DNA of 64,000 bases from Streptomyces liliifuscus (GTDB taxonomy: Bacteria > Actinomycetota > Actinomycetes > Streptomycetales > Streptomycetaceae): positions 8,928,001 to 8,992,000 of the forward strand of contig NZ_CP066831.1 in the NCBI RefSeq assembly GCF_016598615.1, written 5' to 3'. The notes beneath the pieces were generated by a model, which saw only the letters and a program-made list of their open reading frames with translations, searched no databases and was not told the origin of the DNA. Position numbers and translations under genes: made by a program. Shown here one piece after another: positions 51,523 to 60,779 of the stretch (its first letter is position 1; each line of letters starts with the position of its first letter).

Positions 51523-52989
51523 TCAGGAGAACCAGCCCTGTGGACTGGGATTGGTCGTGCGCCAGATGTGTTTGGTCTCGCGGTACTCGGCAAGACCGGC
51601 AGGACCGAGCTCCCGCCCGAACCCGGACTGCTTGTAACCGCCCCACTCGGCCTGTGGGACGTAGGGATGGAAGTCGTTGATCCAGATGGTGCCGATCCGC
51701 AGCGCGGACGCGACCCGCTGGGCCTTCGCCTCGTCGGAGGTGAAGATTCCGCCGGCCAGACCGTAGATCGTGTCGTTGGCCAGCCGCACCGCCTCCGCCT
51801 CGTCCGTGAACCGCTCCACGGTCAGCACGGGCCCGAAGGACTCCTCCTGGACGACCGACATGGGGCCGGAGCACTCGTCGAGCACGGTCGGCGGGTAGTA
51901 GAAGCCGTCCGGGTGCGGAGGATCGGCCGGCCGCTCCCCGCCGCAGCGCAGGACGGCGCCCTCCTCCAGGCCCTTGGCGACGTACGCCTCGACCTTCTCC
52001 CGGTGGGCCGCCGAGATCAGCGGACCGGTCTGTGCCTGTTCGTCGAAGGGTCCGCCCAGCCTGATCAGCCGGGCCCTGCGGACGACCTCGTCGACGAACC
52101 GGTCGTGCAGCGAGTCCTCGACCAGGAGCCGCGCCCCGGCCGAGCAGACCTGCCCGGAATGCAGGAAGACGGCCGTCAACGCCATGTCGACGGCCGTCTC
52201 GAAGTCGGCGTCGGCGAAGACGATGTTCGGGTTCTTGCCGCCCAGTTCGAGGGCGACCTTCTTCACCGTCCCGGCCGCCGCGGCCATGAGTCTGCGGCCG
52301 GTCTGCAGACCGCCGGTGAAGGAGACCAGGTCCACGTCCGGATGATCGCCCAGCGGAGCGCCGGCCTCGGGACCGGCGCCGAGCACCAGGTTCGCCACAC
52401 CGGCGGGCACCCCGGCCTCCTCCAGGAGGCGCATCAGATGGATCGCGGTGTGCGGGGTCAGCTCGCTCGGCTTGAGCACGAAGGTGTTGCCCGCGGCGAG
52501 CGCCGGAGCGACCTTCCACGCCGTCTGGAGCAGCGGATAGTTCCAGGGCGTGATCAGCGCGCAGACACCGACCGGTTCGTATACGACCCGGCTGTCGACG
52601 CCCTCCGTGCCCGTCTCCACGACCCGGCCGGACTCGCTCGCGACGAGTCGGCCGAAGTAGCGGAAGCAGTTCTCGATGTCGTCGATGTCGTACTCGCTCT
52701 CCACCAGGCGCTTGCCGGTGTCGAGGGACTCCGCGCGGGCGAGTACGTCCTTGTCGCGGGCGAGCAGGTCGGCGACCCGGAGCAGCAGGTCACCCCGTTC
52801 GTTCGGGGGCGTCCGGGGCCAGGGGCCGTCGTCGAAGGCGCGGCGTGCGGCCGCGATCGCGTCGGCCGTGTCCTGGGGGCCCGCCTCGTCCACGACGGCG
52901 ACGAGTGAACCGTCGGCCGGACAGCGGATCTCGCGGGTGCCCTTCTCCCGCGCGCTCGTCCACGTGCCGCCGATATAGAGATCAGCCAT
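51523..52989 (-). CDS. betB: Aldehyde dehydrogenase, betaine-aldehyde type
   Basis: A 488-aa NAD(P)-dependent aldehyde dehydrogenase. Motifs: ITPWNYPLLQTAWKVAPALAAGNTFVLKPSE, VDLVSFTGGLQTGRRLM, KKVALELGGKNPNIVFADAD with the general base Glu, FLHSGQVCSAGARLLV with the catalytic Cys, and EESFGPVLTVERF. Oxidation of betaine aldehyde to glycine betaine is inferred from the neighbours. Its ATG overlaps the end of the Rieske gene by eight bases. Confidence 0.88.
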   Translation of the reverse strand: MADLYIGGTWTSAREKGTREIRCPADGSLVAVVDEAGPQDTADAIAAARRAFDDGPWPRTPPNERGDLLLRVADLLARDKDVLARAESLDTGKRLVESEYDIDDIENCFRYFGRLVASESGRVVETGTEGVDSRVVYEPVGVCALITPWNYPLLQTAWKVAPALAAGNTFVLKPSELTPHTAIHLMRLLEEAGVPAGVANLVLGAGPEAGAPLGDHPDVDLVSFTGGLQTGRRLMAAAAGTVKKVALELGGKNPNIVFADADFETAVDMALTAVFLHSGQVCSAGARLLVEDSLHDRFVDEVVRRARLIRLGGPFDEQAQTGPLISAAHREKVEAYVAKGLEEGAVLRCGGERPADPPHPDGFYYPPTVLDECSGPMSVVQEESFGPVLTVERFTDEAEAVRLANDTIYGLAGGIFTSDEAKAQRVASALRIGTIWINDFHPYVPQAEWGGYKQSGFGRELGPAGLAEYRETKHIWRTTNPSPQGWFS

Positions 52990-54145
52990 CCATGCCTCCC
53001 AGCATGCCAATGAGCCACTCGTGGAAAATCCCGATGTGGTGCTCGGTGGGCACCAGCACCCCGCCCCTCCGGTAGGCACGGGACGCCATCGCGGGCTGCG
53101 TACGCTCGCAGGCCTCGAAGTCCTGGGCGTTGACCCGGTGGAAGAGTTCCACGGACTTCGAGACATCGGCGCCCGACTCGACGACCTCGGGTGCGTAGAG
53201 CCAGTCGCACTCCACGATCGTCCGGTCCTCGGCGAGGGGGAACATGCGGTGCAGGATGACATGGTCGGGGACGAGATTGATGAACACGGTGGGTTTGACC
53301 GTTATCGCATAGTAACGACGGTCCTGATCCTCCGCGACTTCGGGAAGCTTCCCGAAGCCCTCGCTGCCGTCGACGGTGAAGCCCTTGACCTCCTCGCCGA
53401 ACTCGGCGCCGTGCCCCACGTAGTACTGGGCCGCGTAGCCGTCGGCGAACTCGGGGAGGACGTCGGTGAGCTCGGGGTGGATCGTCGCGCAGTGGTAGCA
53501 CTCCATGAAGTTCTCGACGATCAGTTTCCAGTTCGCCTTCACGTCATAGGTGATGCGTTTTCCGAGGGCGAGGTTCTCCGTGCCGTAGTGCTCGATGGCC
53601 GCCACGTTCCCGAGCCGCTCGACGGCCGCGCCCATCACAGTCTCCTCGAAGGACGGCGGCTCGTCGGCCAGACAGACCCAGGCGTAGCCGAGCCACTCCC
53701 GCAGCGCGATCTTGACCAGGCCGTACTCCGTCCGGTCGACGTCCGGCATCTTCACCAGGTTCGGCGCCGCGATCAGTCTGCCGTCGAGGTCGTACGTCCA
53801 TGCGTGGTACGGGCACTGGAGGTTGCGCCGGACCTCGCCGGCCTCCTCCAGACAGAGACGGGCCCCGCGGTGGCGGCAGACGTTGAGGAAGGCGCGCAGT
53901 TCACCGGTGCGGGACCGGGTGATCAGGACGCTCTCGCGGCCCACCTGGACCGTGCGGAACGCGCCCGGTTTGGCCAGGTCGGCGCCGCGGATCGCGCAGA
54001 ACCACATCGACTCGAAGAGCCGTTCCTGCTCCTGCCGGAAGATCTCCGGGTCGGTGTAGTAGTGCCCCGGAAGGGTGGCGATCAGGCTGGGCGGCAGCTG
54101 ACCGGGGGCGGAGACGGGGGCGGGGGAGACGGGGGTCGTCGTCAC
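52982..54145 (-). CDS. gbcA: Rieske non-heme iron oxygenase, glycine-betaine demethylase (GbcA-like)
   Basis: A 387-aa oxygenase alpha subunit. Rieske [2Fe-2S] ligands: Cys90-x-His92 (NVCRHRGARLC) and Cys111-x2-His114 (LQCPYHAW). The mononuclear iron site has ENFMECYHCATIHPEL (His218, His223), with an Asp in VNAQDFEACE. GbcA-type enzymes remove a methyl group from glycine betaine as formaldehyde, giving dimethylglycine; stachydrine demethylases look similar and cannot be excluded. The adjacent dimethylglycine- and sarcosine-oxidising genes favour betaine. No GbcB-type reductase is adjacent; the ferredoxin/reductase pair at 60.9-62.4 kb may supply electrons. Confidence 0.85.
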   Translation of the reverse strand: MTTTPVSPAPVSAPGQLPPSLIATLPGHYYTDPEIFRQEQERLFESMWFCAIRGADLAKPGAFRTVQVGRESVLITRSRTGELRAFLNVCRHRGARLCLEEAGEVRRNLQCPYHAWTYDLDGRLIAAPNLVKMPDVDRTEYGLVKIALREWLGYAWVCLADEPPSFEETVMGAAVERLGNVAAIEHYGTENLALGKRITYDVKANWKLIVENFMECYHCATIHPELTDVLPEFADGYAAQYYVGHGAEFGEEVKGFTVDGSEGFGKLPEVAEDQDRRYYAITVKPTVFINLVPDHVILHRMFPLAEDRTIVECDWLYAPEVVESGADVSKSVELFHRVNAQDFEACERTQPAMASRAYRRGGVLVPTEHHIGIFHEWLIGMLGGMDG

Positions 54146-54156
54146 GTGCGTGCTCC

Positions 54157-55311
54157 TCAGGCGGGCGCGGCGGCGAGGCGGAGGGGGTCGAACAGGCCGA
54201 TCGGGTGAGCGGTGGTGCCCGTGAGCGCCAGATCGGCGAGGATCTCGCCGACGACCGGCACGAACTTGAATCCGTGCCCGGAGAACCCGCAGGCCACGGT
54301 CACGGACTCCGGGTGCGCGGGATGCCGGGCGATGACGAAGTGCTCGTCAGGGGTGTTGGAATACATGCAGGTGGCGGCCTTCAGGAAGGTGCCGGGCAGG
54401 TCCGGGACGCAGCGGGACATGTGGTCCGCCATCGCCCCGATCTCGTCCTCGTGGACCGTGCGGTCGATGTTCTCCGGGGTGCACTCGACGCCCTTGCGGA
54501 AGAAGGCGACCTTGGCGCCCAGCTCCGGCCCGTCGATGGAGGGGAATCCGTAGACCTGGACGTCGTCAGCGTCCTCCCAGATGTAGATCGGATGGTTCTC
54601 GGGCAGGAACGGCCGGACCCCGCCCCTCGGCTGGAACCAGTACATGACCTGCCGCTCGATGCTGAACGGCACCCCGAGATCGGTGAGCAGTTGCGGCGCC
54701 CACGCGCCCGGGCAGATCACCAACTGGCTCGCGGTGTACGTGTTCTCGGCCGTGTGGACGCGAACCCCGTCCCGGTACGGCTCCCAGCGGGTCATCGGCT
54801 CGTCGAAGTGCAGGTCGGCGCCCTGCCGGGTGGCGAGCTGGAGATGGGCCGCGACCATGTTCTCGGGGCGGACCAGGCCGGCCTTCTTCTCGTAGAGCGC
54901 GACCTCGTCGTCCTTCGGGTTGAGCGTCGGGAAGCGGCGGCGGATCTCGGCCGCGTCCAGCATCTCGTGGGGCAGGTCCCACTGCGTGGCCGAGCGCAGC
55001 GAACCGGAGACGGTCAGCGAGTCGGGAGGCCCGACCATCACACCGCCGCACAGCGTGGCGATGTCCCGGCCGGTGGCCCGCTCCACGTCCTCGTACAGCT
55101 CGTACGCGCGCAGCAGCAGCGGTACGTACGCCGGGTCCTCGAAGTAGGACTGCCGGGTGATCCGCGAACCACCGTGACTGGAACCGCGGTTGTGCACCGG
55201 CCCGAACTTCTCCAGCCCGAGCACCCGCACACCGCGCGAGGACAGATGGTGGGCGGCGGCACTGCCCATACCACCGAGACCGATGACGATCACGTCGTAG
55301 GTAGGGGACAC
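54157..55311 (-). CDS. Monomeric sarcosine oxidase / N-methyl amino acid oxidase (SolA-like)
   Basis: A 384-aa FAD amine oxidase of the monomeric sarcosine oxidase family. N-terminus: DVIVIGLGGMGSAAAHHLSSRGVRVLGLEKFGPVHNRGSSHGGSRITRQSY, in which the Arg after SR is typical. The covalent-flavin Cys is in TVACGFSGHGFKFVPVVGEILADL near residue 340. Sarcosine plus oxygen gives glycine, formaldehyde and hydrogen peroxide. It begins only 11 bases upstream of the Rieske gene stop-side neighbour and is in one operon with it. Other N-methyl substrates are possible. Confidence 0.86.
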   Translation of the reverse strand: MSPTYDVIVIGLGGMGSAAAHHLSSRGVRVLGLEKFGPVHNRGSSHGGSRITRQSYFEDPAYVPLLLRAYELYEDVERATGRDIATLCGGVMVGPPDSLTVSGSLRSATQWDLPHEMLDAAEIRRRFPTLNPKDDEVALYEKKAGLVRPENMVAAHLQLATRQGADLHFDEPMTRWEPYRDGVRVHTAENTYTASQLVICPGAWAPQLLTDLGVPFSIERQVMYWFQPRGGVRPFLPENHPIYIWEDADDVQVYGFPSIDGPELGAKVAFFRKGVECTPENIDRTVHEDEIGAMADHMSRCVPDLPGTFLKAATCMYSNTPDEHFVIARHPAHPESVTVACGFSGHGFKFVPVVGEILADLALTGTTAHPIGLFDPLRLAAAPA

Positions 55312-55353
55312 GGGGGACCTCCAGGGCTCGTGATGGTGATGCGCCTGCTCATT

Positions 55354-55390
55354 GGCGCCCCTTCAGGGGCGCGGGGAACTGCGCGACCAG
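55354..55390 (+). repeat. Dispersed intergenic repeat, copy F
   Basis: GGCGCCCC-TTCA-GGGGCGC hairpin followed by GGGGAACTGCGCGACCAG. It lies between two genes of the betaine cluster (sarcosine oxidase upstream boundary and dimethylglycine oxidase stop) and may terminate or attenuate between the two operons. Confidence 0.88.
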
Positions 55391-55432
55391 TCCCCACCGG
55401 CCCGCAGGCCGACGACGACTCCCGCGAAGCGA

Positions 55433-57883
55433 TCAACACCGGATGCGGGTCATCTTCGGATCGAAGAGCGGCTCATCGGCAACGGTCGCGGGCACCTTCT
55501 CGCCGAAGTACTCCACATGGACACTCGCCCCGGTGGGGAGCACGGGCAGCCAGGCGTACGCGACGCACCGGCCCAGCGTGTATCCGTACGACGCGCTGGT
55601 GACGTAACCCGCGGGGGAGCCGTCCACGTACACCGGCTCCTTGCCGAGGACCACGGACGCCGGGTCGTCGAGGAGCAGCGGCGTGAGCCGGCGCCGCGGC
55701 TCGCCCCGGGCCTGAAGCGCCGCCATCCCCGTGAAGTCCCCCTTGTCCAGGCGGACGGCGAAGCCGACCCCGGCCTCGTACGGGTCGTGCTCGTCGGTCA
55801 TGTCGACGCCCCACGCGCGGTAGCCCTTCTCCAGCCGCAGGCTGTTGAAGGCCGAGCGCCCGGCGGCGATGACGCCGTGCTCCCGGCCCGCCTCCCAGAG
55901 CGTGTCCCAGAGGCGGAGCCCCAGGTCGGCGGAGGTGTAGAGCTCCCAGCCCAGCTCGCCGACGTAGCTCAGCCGCATGGCGGTGACCGGGACATGGCCG
56001 AGATACGTCTCCTTCGCGCGGAAGTAGCCGAAGCCCTCGTGCGAGAAGTCGTCGCGGGTCAGCGGCTGGACGAGGTCGCGGGCGAGCGGACCCCAGACGC
56101 CGATGCAGCAGGTGCCCGATGTGATGTCCCGGATGTGCACGCCCTCGGATGCGTGCCTGGTCAACCAGTCCAGGTCGGCGGGGGAGTTGGCGCCCACCTG
56201 GAAGCGGTCGGGCCCGAGCCGCGCGACGGTGAGGTCGGAACGGATGCCGCCCGTCCCGTCCAGGAGCAGGGTGTACGTGACCGCGCCGGGCTTCTTGCGG
56301 AGGTTGTTGCTGGTCATGCCGTGCAGGAAGTCGAGGGCTCCGGGGCCGGTGACCTCAAGGCGGCGCAGGGGGGTCATGTCGTAGAGGGCGACCTTCTCGC
56401 GGGTCGCCCTCGCCTCGGCCGCCGCGATCGGCGACCAGTAGCGCGCCGACCAGGCGTCCCGCTCGGGGAGCGGGCCGAGGGTGTCGACGAGCGGGGCGTT
56501 CGCCTCGTACCAGTGCGGGCGCTCCCAGCCACCGCCCTCCAGGAAGTACGCGCCCAGCTCTTGCTGGCGGGCGTGGAAGGGGCTGACCCGCAGCGGACGC
56601 GGCCGCTCCATCGGCTGGAGCGGGTGCAGCACGTCGTACACCTCGACGAACTGCTGCGAGCCGCGGTCCTTGATGTACGCGGGGGAGCGCTGGGCGTCCT
56701 CGAAGCGGGTGAGGTCGCACTCGTGGGCGTCGGTCTCGGGGCGGCCGTCGATCATCCACTCGGCCACCGCCTTGGCGACTCCGGCCGAGTGGGTGACCCA
56801 CACGGCCTCCGCCAGCCAGAAGCCACGCAGCGCACGGGACTCGCCGAGCACCGGCATGCCGTCGGGCGTGAAGGAGAAGACGCCGTTGAAGCCCTCCTCG
56901 ATCTCCGCCTCCCGCAGGGCCGGCATCAGTTGGCGGCAGTCGTCCCAGCTCGGCGCCCAGTCCTCCTCGGTGAAGGGGAACGAGGACGGCATCTCCATGT
57001 CGTTCGCGCGCGCCTCGTCGTAGTCGAGGATCGCGAACGGGTCGACGGGGAGCGGCTTGTGCGCGTAACTGCCGATGCCGATGCGGTCGGTGTGCTCACG
57101 GAAGTAGAGGTCGCGGTCCTGGAAGCGGAGGATGGGCTTCGAGGCCTCTTCGGTGGCTTCGGCCAGTTCGGGGAGGGGCCTGGTCCGCGCGTACTGGTGG
57201 GCGAGCGGTTGCAGGGGTACGTCGATGCCGGCCATGCGGCCGATGACCGGGCCCCAGAAACCGGCCGCCGAGACCACGTGGTCGGCGGGGAAGGTGCCCC
57301 GGTCCGTGACGACCGCGGTGACCTTGCCGGCTTCCTGCTCGATGCCGGTGACCGTGTGCCGGTCCAGGAATCGGGCGCCGCGGCTCTCGGCCCGGGTCAG
57401 CTGGGCGCGGGACGCGAGCAGCGCGCGGGCCAGGCCGTCGTCGGGGGTGTGGAAGCCGCCGAGGACCATCGACTGATCGATGAGCGGCCACAGTTCCTTG
57501 CAGCGGGCCGCGCTCACGATCTCGCCTCGGATGCCCCAGGAAGCGGCGTATCCGGCCCGGCGGTGCAGCTCGGCCAGGCGCTCGGGAGTCGTCGCGAGCT
57601 CGAGGCCGCCGACCGGGTTGAAGCAGGAGACCCCGTCCACCTCGAGGGAGTTGAACTTCTCGACCGTGTACCGGGCGAACTCGGTGAGGGTCTTAGACGG
57701 GTTCGTCTGGAAGACCAGGCCGGGCGCGTGCGAGGTGGAGCCGCCGGGAGCGGGCAGCGGTCCCTGTTCGAGGACGGTGACGTCGGTCCAGCCGCGGGCG
57801 GTGAGCTCGTCGGCGAGGGAACAGCCGACGATGCCGGCACCCACGATGACCACACGGGGGTTCGTTTCGGGCGTGCTGGACAT
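55433..57883 (-). CDS. Dimethylglycine oxidase/dehydrogenase (FAD oxidoreductase fused to GcvT domain)
   Basis: An 816-aa two-module enzyme. N-terminal FAD amine oxidase: RVVIVGAGIVGCSLADELTARG, GGSTSHAPGLVFQTNPSKTL (the His region of covalent flavin) and VTHSAGVAKAVAEWMIDG. C-terminal aminomethyltransferase (GcvT) domain from about residue 430: EKVALYDMTPLRRLEVTGPGALDFL and LSYVGELGWELYTSAD. It oxidises dimethylglycine to sarcosine and passes the one-carbon unit to tetrahydrofolate. ATG 57883 has AAGGAGG five bases upstream; the frame continues upstream but without family similarity. Confidence 0.9.
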   Translation of the reverse strand: MSSTPETNPRVVIVGAGIVGCSLADELTARGWTDVTVLEQGPLPAPGGSTSHAPGLVFQTNPSKTLTEFARYTVEKFNSLEVDGVSCFNPVGGLELATTPERLAELHRRAGYAASWGIRGEIVSAARCKELWPLIDQSMVLGGFHTPDDGLARALLASRAQLTRAESRGARFLDRHTVTGIEQEAGKVTAVVTDRGTFPADHVVSAAGFWGPVIGRMAGIDVPLQPLAHQYARTRPLPELAEATEEASKPILRFQDRDLYFREHTDRIGIGSYAHKPLPVDPFAILDYDEARANDMEMPSSFPFTEEDWAPSWDDCRQLMPALREAEIEEGFNGVFSFTPDGMPVLGESRALRGFWLAEAVWVTHSAGVAKAVAEWMIDGRPETDAHECDLTRFEDAQRSPAYIKDRGSQQFVEVYDVLHPLQPMERPRPLRVSPFHARQQELGAYFLEGGGWERPHWYEANAPLVDTLGPLPERDAWSARYWSPIAAAEARATREKVALYDMTPLRRLEVTGPGALDFLHGMTSNNLRKKPGAVTYTLLLDGTGGIRSDLTVARLGPDRFQVGANSPADLDWLTRHASEGVHIRDITSGTCCIGVWGPLARDLVQPLTRDDFSHEGFGYFRAKETYLGHVPVTAMRLSYVGELGWELYTSADLGLRLWDTLWEAGREHGVIAAGRSAFNSLRLEKGYRAWGVDMTDEHDPYEAGVGFAVRLDKGDFTGMAALQARGEPRRRLTPLLLDDPASVVLGKEPVYVDGSPAGYVTSASYGYTLGRCVAYAWLPVLPTGASVHVEYFGEKVPATVADEPLFDPKMTRIRC

Positions 57884-57930
57884 GCCCCTCCTTGTCGTGG
57901 TGGGGGTTGTCGTGGCGGGGGTGAACGCGC

Positions 57931-58557
57931 TCAGGGAGCAGGGACGTTGGGGCGTTCGGCGGCGATCGTGGTGTCCTCGCCGTGTCCGGTGTGGACGTCC
58001 GTGTCGCCGGGCAGCGTGAGCAGCCGGTTGCGGATGGAGGTCTCGATGGTCGGCCGGTCGGAGTAGGAGCGGCCGGTGGCGCCGGGACCGCCGTGGAAGA
58101 GGGTGTCCCCGGTGAAGACCGCGTCGAGGAACGTGGCGTACAGGGAGCAGCTGCCCCAGGTGTGGCCGGGATTGTGGATCACCTGGAGCTCGATCCCGGC
58201 GACGCCGATCCGCTGTCCGTCGGAGAGCTCGCCGTCCGGTTTGCGATCGGGGTGCGTGGCCGCCCACAGCTCGTGGTCGGCGGGGTGCAGGAGGACGGGC
58301 GCGCCGGTGAGCTCGGCCAGTTCGGCCGCCGCGTCGACGTGGTCGTCGTGCGCGTGGGTGCACACGACGGCGACCACCTGGCGGCCCGCCACGGCCCGGT
58401 GGATCGTACGGGCGTCATGGGCGGCGTCGACGATCAGTACCTCTTCGTCGTCGCCGACCAGCCAGACGTTGTTGTCGACGTCGAAGGTCTCGCCGTCGAG
58501 GCTGAACGTGCCGGAGGTGACCACCCGCTCGATCCGTACGGTCCCCCGGGCGCTCAC
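57931..58557 (-). CDS. MBL-fold hydrolase, probable S-formylmycothiol hydrolase
   Basis: A 208-aa metallo-beta-lactamase-fold, glyoxalase-II-like hydrolase. Metal site: VVCTHAHDDHVDAAAEL (His68, His70, Asp72, His73), IHNPGHTWGSCSLY and DAVFTGDTLFHGGPGATGRS. Its GTG overlaps the stop of the mycothiol-dependent formaldehyde dehydrogenase by four bases. That coupling suggests it hydrolyses the S-formylmycothiol product to formate and mycothiol; this is inference from known actinomycete gene pairs. Confidence 0.85.
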   Translation of the reverse strand: MSARGTVRIERVVTSGTFSLDGETFDVDNNVWLVGDDEEVLIVDAAHDARTIHRAVAGRQVVAVVCTHAHDDHVDAAAELAELTGAPVLLHPADHELWAATHPDRKPDGELSDGQRIGVAGIELQVIHNPGHTWGSCSLYATFLDAVFTGDTLFHGGPGATGRSYSDRPTIETSIRNRLLTLPGDTDVHTGHGEDTTIAAERPNVPAP

Positions 58558-59639
58558 AGGACCACCACCGAGCGCAGCACCTCGCCGCGGTGCATCTTGG
58601 CGAAGGCCTCCTCGACCTGGTCGAGCGCGATGGTCTCCGTGACGAAGGCGTTGAGGTCCAGCAGTCCGTACAGGTACTGGTCGATGAGGAACGGGAAGTC
58701 GCGGCTGGGCAGGCAGTCGCCGTACCAGGAGGACTTGATCGCGCCGCCTCGGGAGAAGATGTCGATCAGCGGGAGTTCGATCTTCATGTCGGGGGAGGGG
58801 ACGCCGACCTGGACCAGCAGGCCGGCGTGGTCGCGCATGTAGAAGGCCTGCTCGAAGGTCTCCGGGCGGCCCACGGCGTCGATGGCGATGTCCACGCCGA
58901 AGCCGTCGGTGAGCGCCCGCACGGCCTCGACCGGGTCGGTGCCACGGGAGTTGACCGTGTGGGTGGCGCCGAACCTCTCTGCCTGGTCGAGCTTCTTGTC
59001 GTCGATGTCGACGGCGATGACCTTCATGGCGCCGTTGAGGCAGGCGCCCGCGATGGCCGCGTTGCCGACGCCGCCGCAGCCGATGACGGCGACGGTGTCA
59101 CCGCGGCCGACGTTGCCGGTGTTGACGGCCGCTCCGTAGCCGGCCATCACACCGCAGCCGATCAGGCCCGCGGCCTCGGGCCGGGCCGCCGGGTCGATCT
59201 TCACCGCCTGTCCGGCCGCGACCAGGGTCTTCTCGGCGAAGGCGCCGATACCGAGGGCGTTGCTGAGCGGGGTGCCGTCCAGGAGGGTCATCGGCTGGGT
59301 GGCGTTGCGTGAGTCGAAGCAGTACCAGGGACGGCCACGGCGACAGGAGCGACAGGAACCGCAGGGGGCGCGCCAGGCCAGGACCACATAGTCGCCGGTC
59401 TCGAGGTCGGTCACGCCCTCGCCGATCGCCTCGATCGTGCCGGCCGCCTCATGGCCCAGCAGGAACGGGAAGTCGTCGTTGATCGCGCCCTCCCGATAGT
59501 GCAGATCCGTGTGGCAGACCCCGCAGGCCTGCACGGAGACGAGCACCTCGCCCGGACCCGGATCGGGAACGACGATCGTCTGCACCTCGACGGGTGCGCC
59601 CTTCTTCACAGCGACTACGGCACGGACCTCGTGTGGCAC
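58554..59639 (-). CDS. S-(hydroxymethyl)mycothiol dehydrogenase
   Basis: A 361-aa zinc alcohol dehydrogenase of the mycothiol-dependent formaldehyde dehydrogenase type. Catalytic zinc: ACGVCHTDLHYREG and GHEAAGTIEAIGEGV; structural zinc Cys cluster: PCGSCRSCRRGRPWYC; NAD site: VAVIGCGGVGNAAIAGACL; conserved end GLLDLNAFVTETIALDQVEEAFAKM. It oxidises the formaldehyde-mycothiol adduct, a sink for formaldehyde made by the Rieske and sarcosine oxidases. GTG 59639 is chosen because AGGAG is seven bases upstream; a TTG two codons earlier is too close to it. Confidence 0.92.
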   Translation of the reverse strand: MPHEVRAVVAVKKGAPVEVQTIVVPDPGPGEVLVSVQACGVCHTDLHYREGAINDDFPFLLGHEAAGTIEAIGEGVTDLETGDYVVLAWRAPCGSCRSCRRGRPWYCFDSRNATQPMTLLDGTPLSNALGIGAFAEKTLVAAGQAVKIDPAARPEAAGLIGCGVMAGYGAAVNTGNVGRGDTVAVIGCGGVGNAAIAGACLNGAMKVIAVDIDDKKLDQAERFGATHTVNSRGTDPVEAVRALTDGFGVDIAIDAVGRPETFEQAFYMRDHAGLLVQVGVPSPDMKIELPLIDIFSRGGAIKSSWYGDCLPSRDFPFLIDQYLYGLLDLNAFVTETIALDQVEEAFAKMHRGEVLRSVVVL

Positions 59640-59656
59640 GACCAAGCTCCTCTGCT

Positions 59657-59686
59657 GTTGCGCAATGCACTATGGGTTGCGCGATG
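59657..59686. promoter_or_regulatory. Tandem GTTGCGCRATG boxes, candidate IclR operator
   Basis: GTTGCGCAATG (59657-59667) and GTTGCGCGATG (59676-59686) are direct repeats 19 bases apart, immediately upstream of the formaldehyde dehydrogenase start. A related GTTGCGCATAG occurs at 60780-60790 in the iclR/ferredoxin intergenic region. Shared boxes before several transcription units of the cluster suggest a common regulator. Confidence 0.5.
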
Positions 59687-59786
59687 AGGAACATAGTGAG
59701 AACGCCGCCAAGGGGCCGTCAAGAGGTGCGGGTTAATCCTTGGCAAAAGGAACGGGCGGCACGAAATCTGTCCGACACACAGAAAC

Positions 59787-59812
59787 GCGGGGCCAGGTGT
59801 TCCTGGCCCCGC
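59787..59812 (-). terminator. iclR terminator
   Basis: GCGGGGCCAGG (59787-59797) pairs perfectly with CCTGGCCCCGC (59802-59812) around TGTT. On the minus strand the stem is followed by GTTTCTG. It lies about 65 bases after the iclR stop. Confidence 0.8.
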
Positions 59813-59876
59813 GCTTCGTGCCGTGTCCCTCCGGCGACCGGTCCCCGGCTCCGGTCCGTGTCCGGTGCCGCTTCCG

Positions 59877-60695
59877 TCAGAAGCCGTATCCCATCCGGCG
59901 CGACAGGTCGGCGGCGGCTGCCGCCGTGCGCTTGGCGAGATCGGGCAGCCGGTCCGAATCCAGCCGGTACACCGGACCCGAGACGCTGATCGCGCCGATC
60001 ACCTTCCCGTCGTGGGCGCGCACCGGGGCGGCCGTCGCGGCCAGCCCCAGCTCCAGCTCCTCCAGGGCGAACGCGTACCCCTGCTCCACCACGGCCTCCA
60101 GCTCGCCGCGCAGCGCGGCCGTACCGGTGATCGTGCGCTCGGTGAAACGCGGGAGCGGCCTGGCCAGCAGTCCTTCCCTCAGGGTCGGCGGCAGATGCCC
60201 CAGCAGCACCTTTCCGCTGGACGTGGCGTGCAGCGGGGTGCGTCTGCCCAGCCAGTTCTGCGCGGTGACGGACGCGGCGCCGCGGGCCTGCATGATGTTG
60301 ACCGCCGCGTTGTCGTCGAGGACCGCGATGTTGACGGTCTCGCCCACCTCGTCCGCGAGTTCGCGGCACACGGGCACACCCTCCTGGGAGATGTCCAGAC
60401 GCACTGCCGCCGCCCCCGCCAGGCGTAGTACGCCGGCGCCCAGGTAATACTTCCCGCGGTCCTTGGCCTGGGCGACCAATCCCCTGTTCTCCAGCACTCC
60501 GAGAAGCCGGAAGGCGGTGGACTTGTGCACCTCCAGCTCGTCGGCGATCTCGGTGACGCCCGCCTCGCCGAGCCGGGCGAGGATCTCCAGCACGCTCACG
60601 GCGCGGTCCACGGACTGGACGGCGCTCCCCGCGCCCCTGCTCTGCTTCCCGGGTGTCTCCTCTGTGCGGTCAGCCTGCTTCTGCGTGCGGGTCAT
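59877..60695 (-). CDS. IclR family transcriptional regulator
   Basis: A 272-aa IclR-type regulator. N-terminal winged helix (about 25-90): AVQSVDRAVSVLEILARLGEAGVTEIADELEVHKSTAFRLLGVLENRGLVAQ. C-terminal effector domain: PLHATSSGKVLLGHLP, GYAFALEELELGLAATAAPV and GAISVSGPVYRL. It lies between the betaine cluster (same strand, separate transcription unit) and the divergent ferredoxin operon and is the likely regulator of both, presumably sensing betaine, choline or a breakdown product. Confidence 0.92.
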   Translation of the reverse strand: MTRTQKQADRTEETPGKQSRGAGSAVQSVDRAVSVLEILARLGEAGVTEIADELEVHKSTAFRLLGVLENRGLVAQAKDRGKYYLGAGVLRLAGAAAVRLDISQEGVPVCRELADEVGETVNIAVLDDNAAVNIMQARGAASVTAQNWLGRRTPLHATSSGKVLLGHLPPTLREGLLARPLPRFTERTITGTAALRGELEAVVEQGYAFALEELELGLAATAAPVRAHDGKVIGAISVSGPVYRLDSDRLPDLAKRTAAAAADLSRRMGYGF

Positions 60696-60779
60696 AACTC
60701 AACTCTCACCACCTGGCGGCCCGGATTGAGCCGCATCTGCCGGAAGCCCTTGACGTGACGGGCATCCCGCGCGGATTCT

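Noticed and set aside
55352..58066. 904-codon plus-strand ORF over the dimethylglycine oxidase gene
   Set aside because: Shadow frame with no domain motifs; the minus-strand gene has clear FAD and GcvT domains and a good ribosome-binding site.
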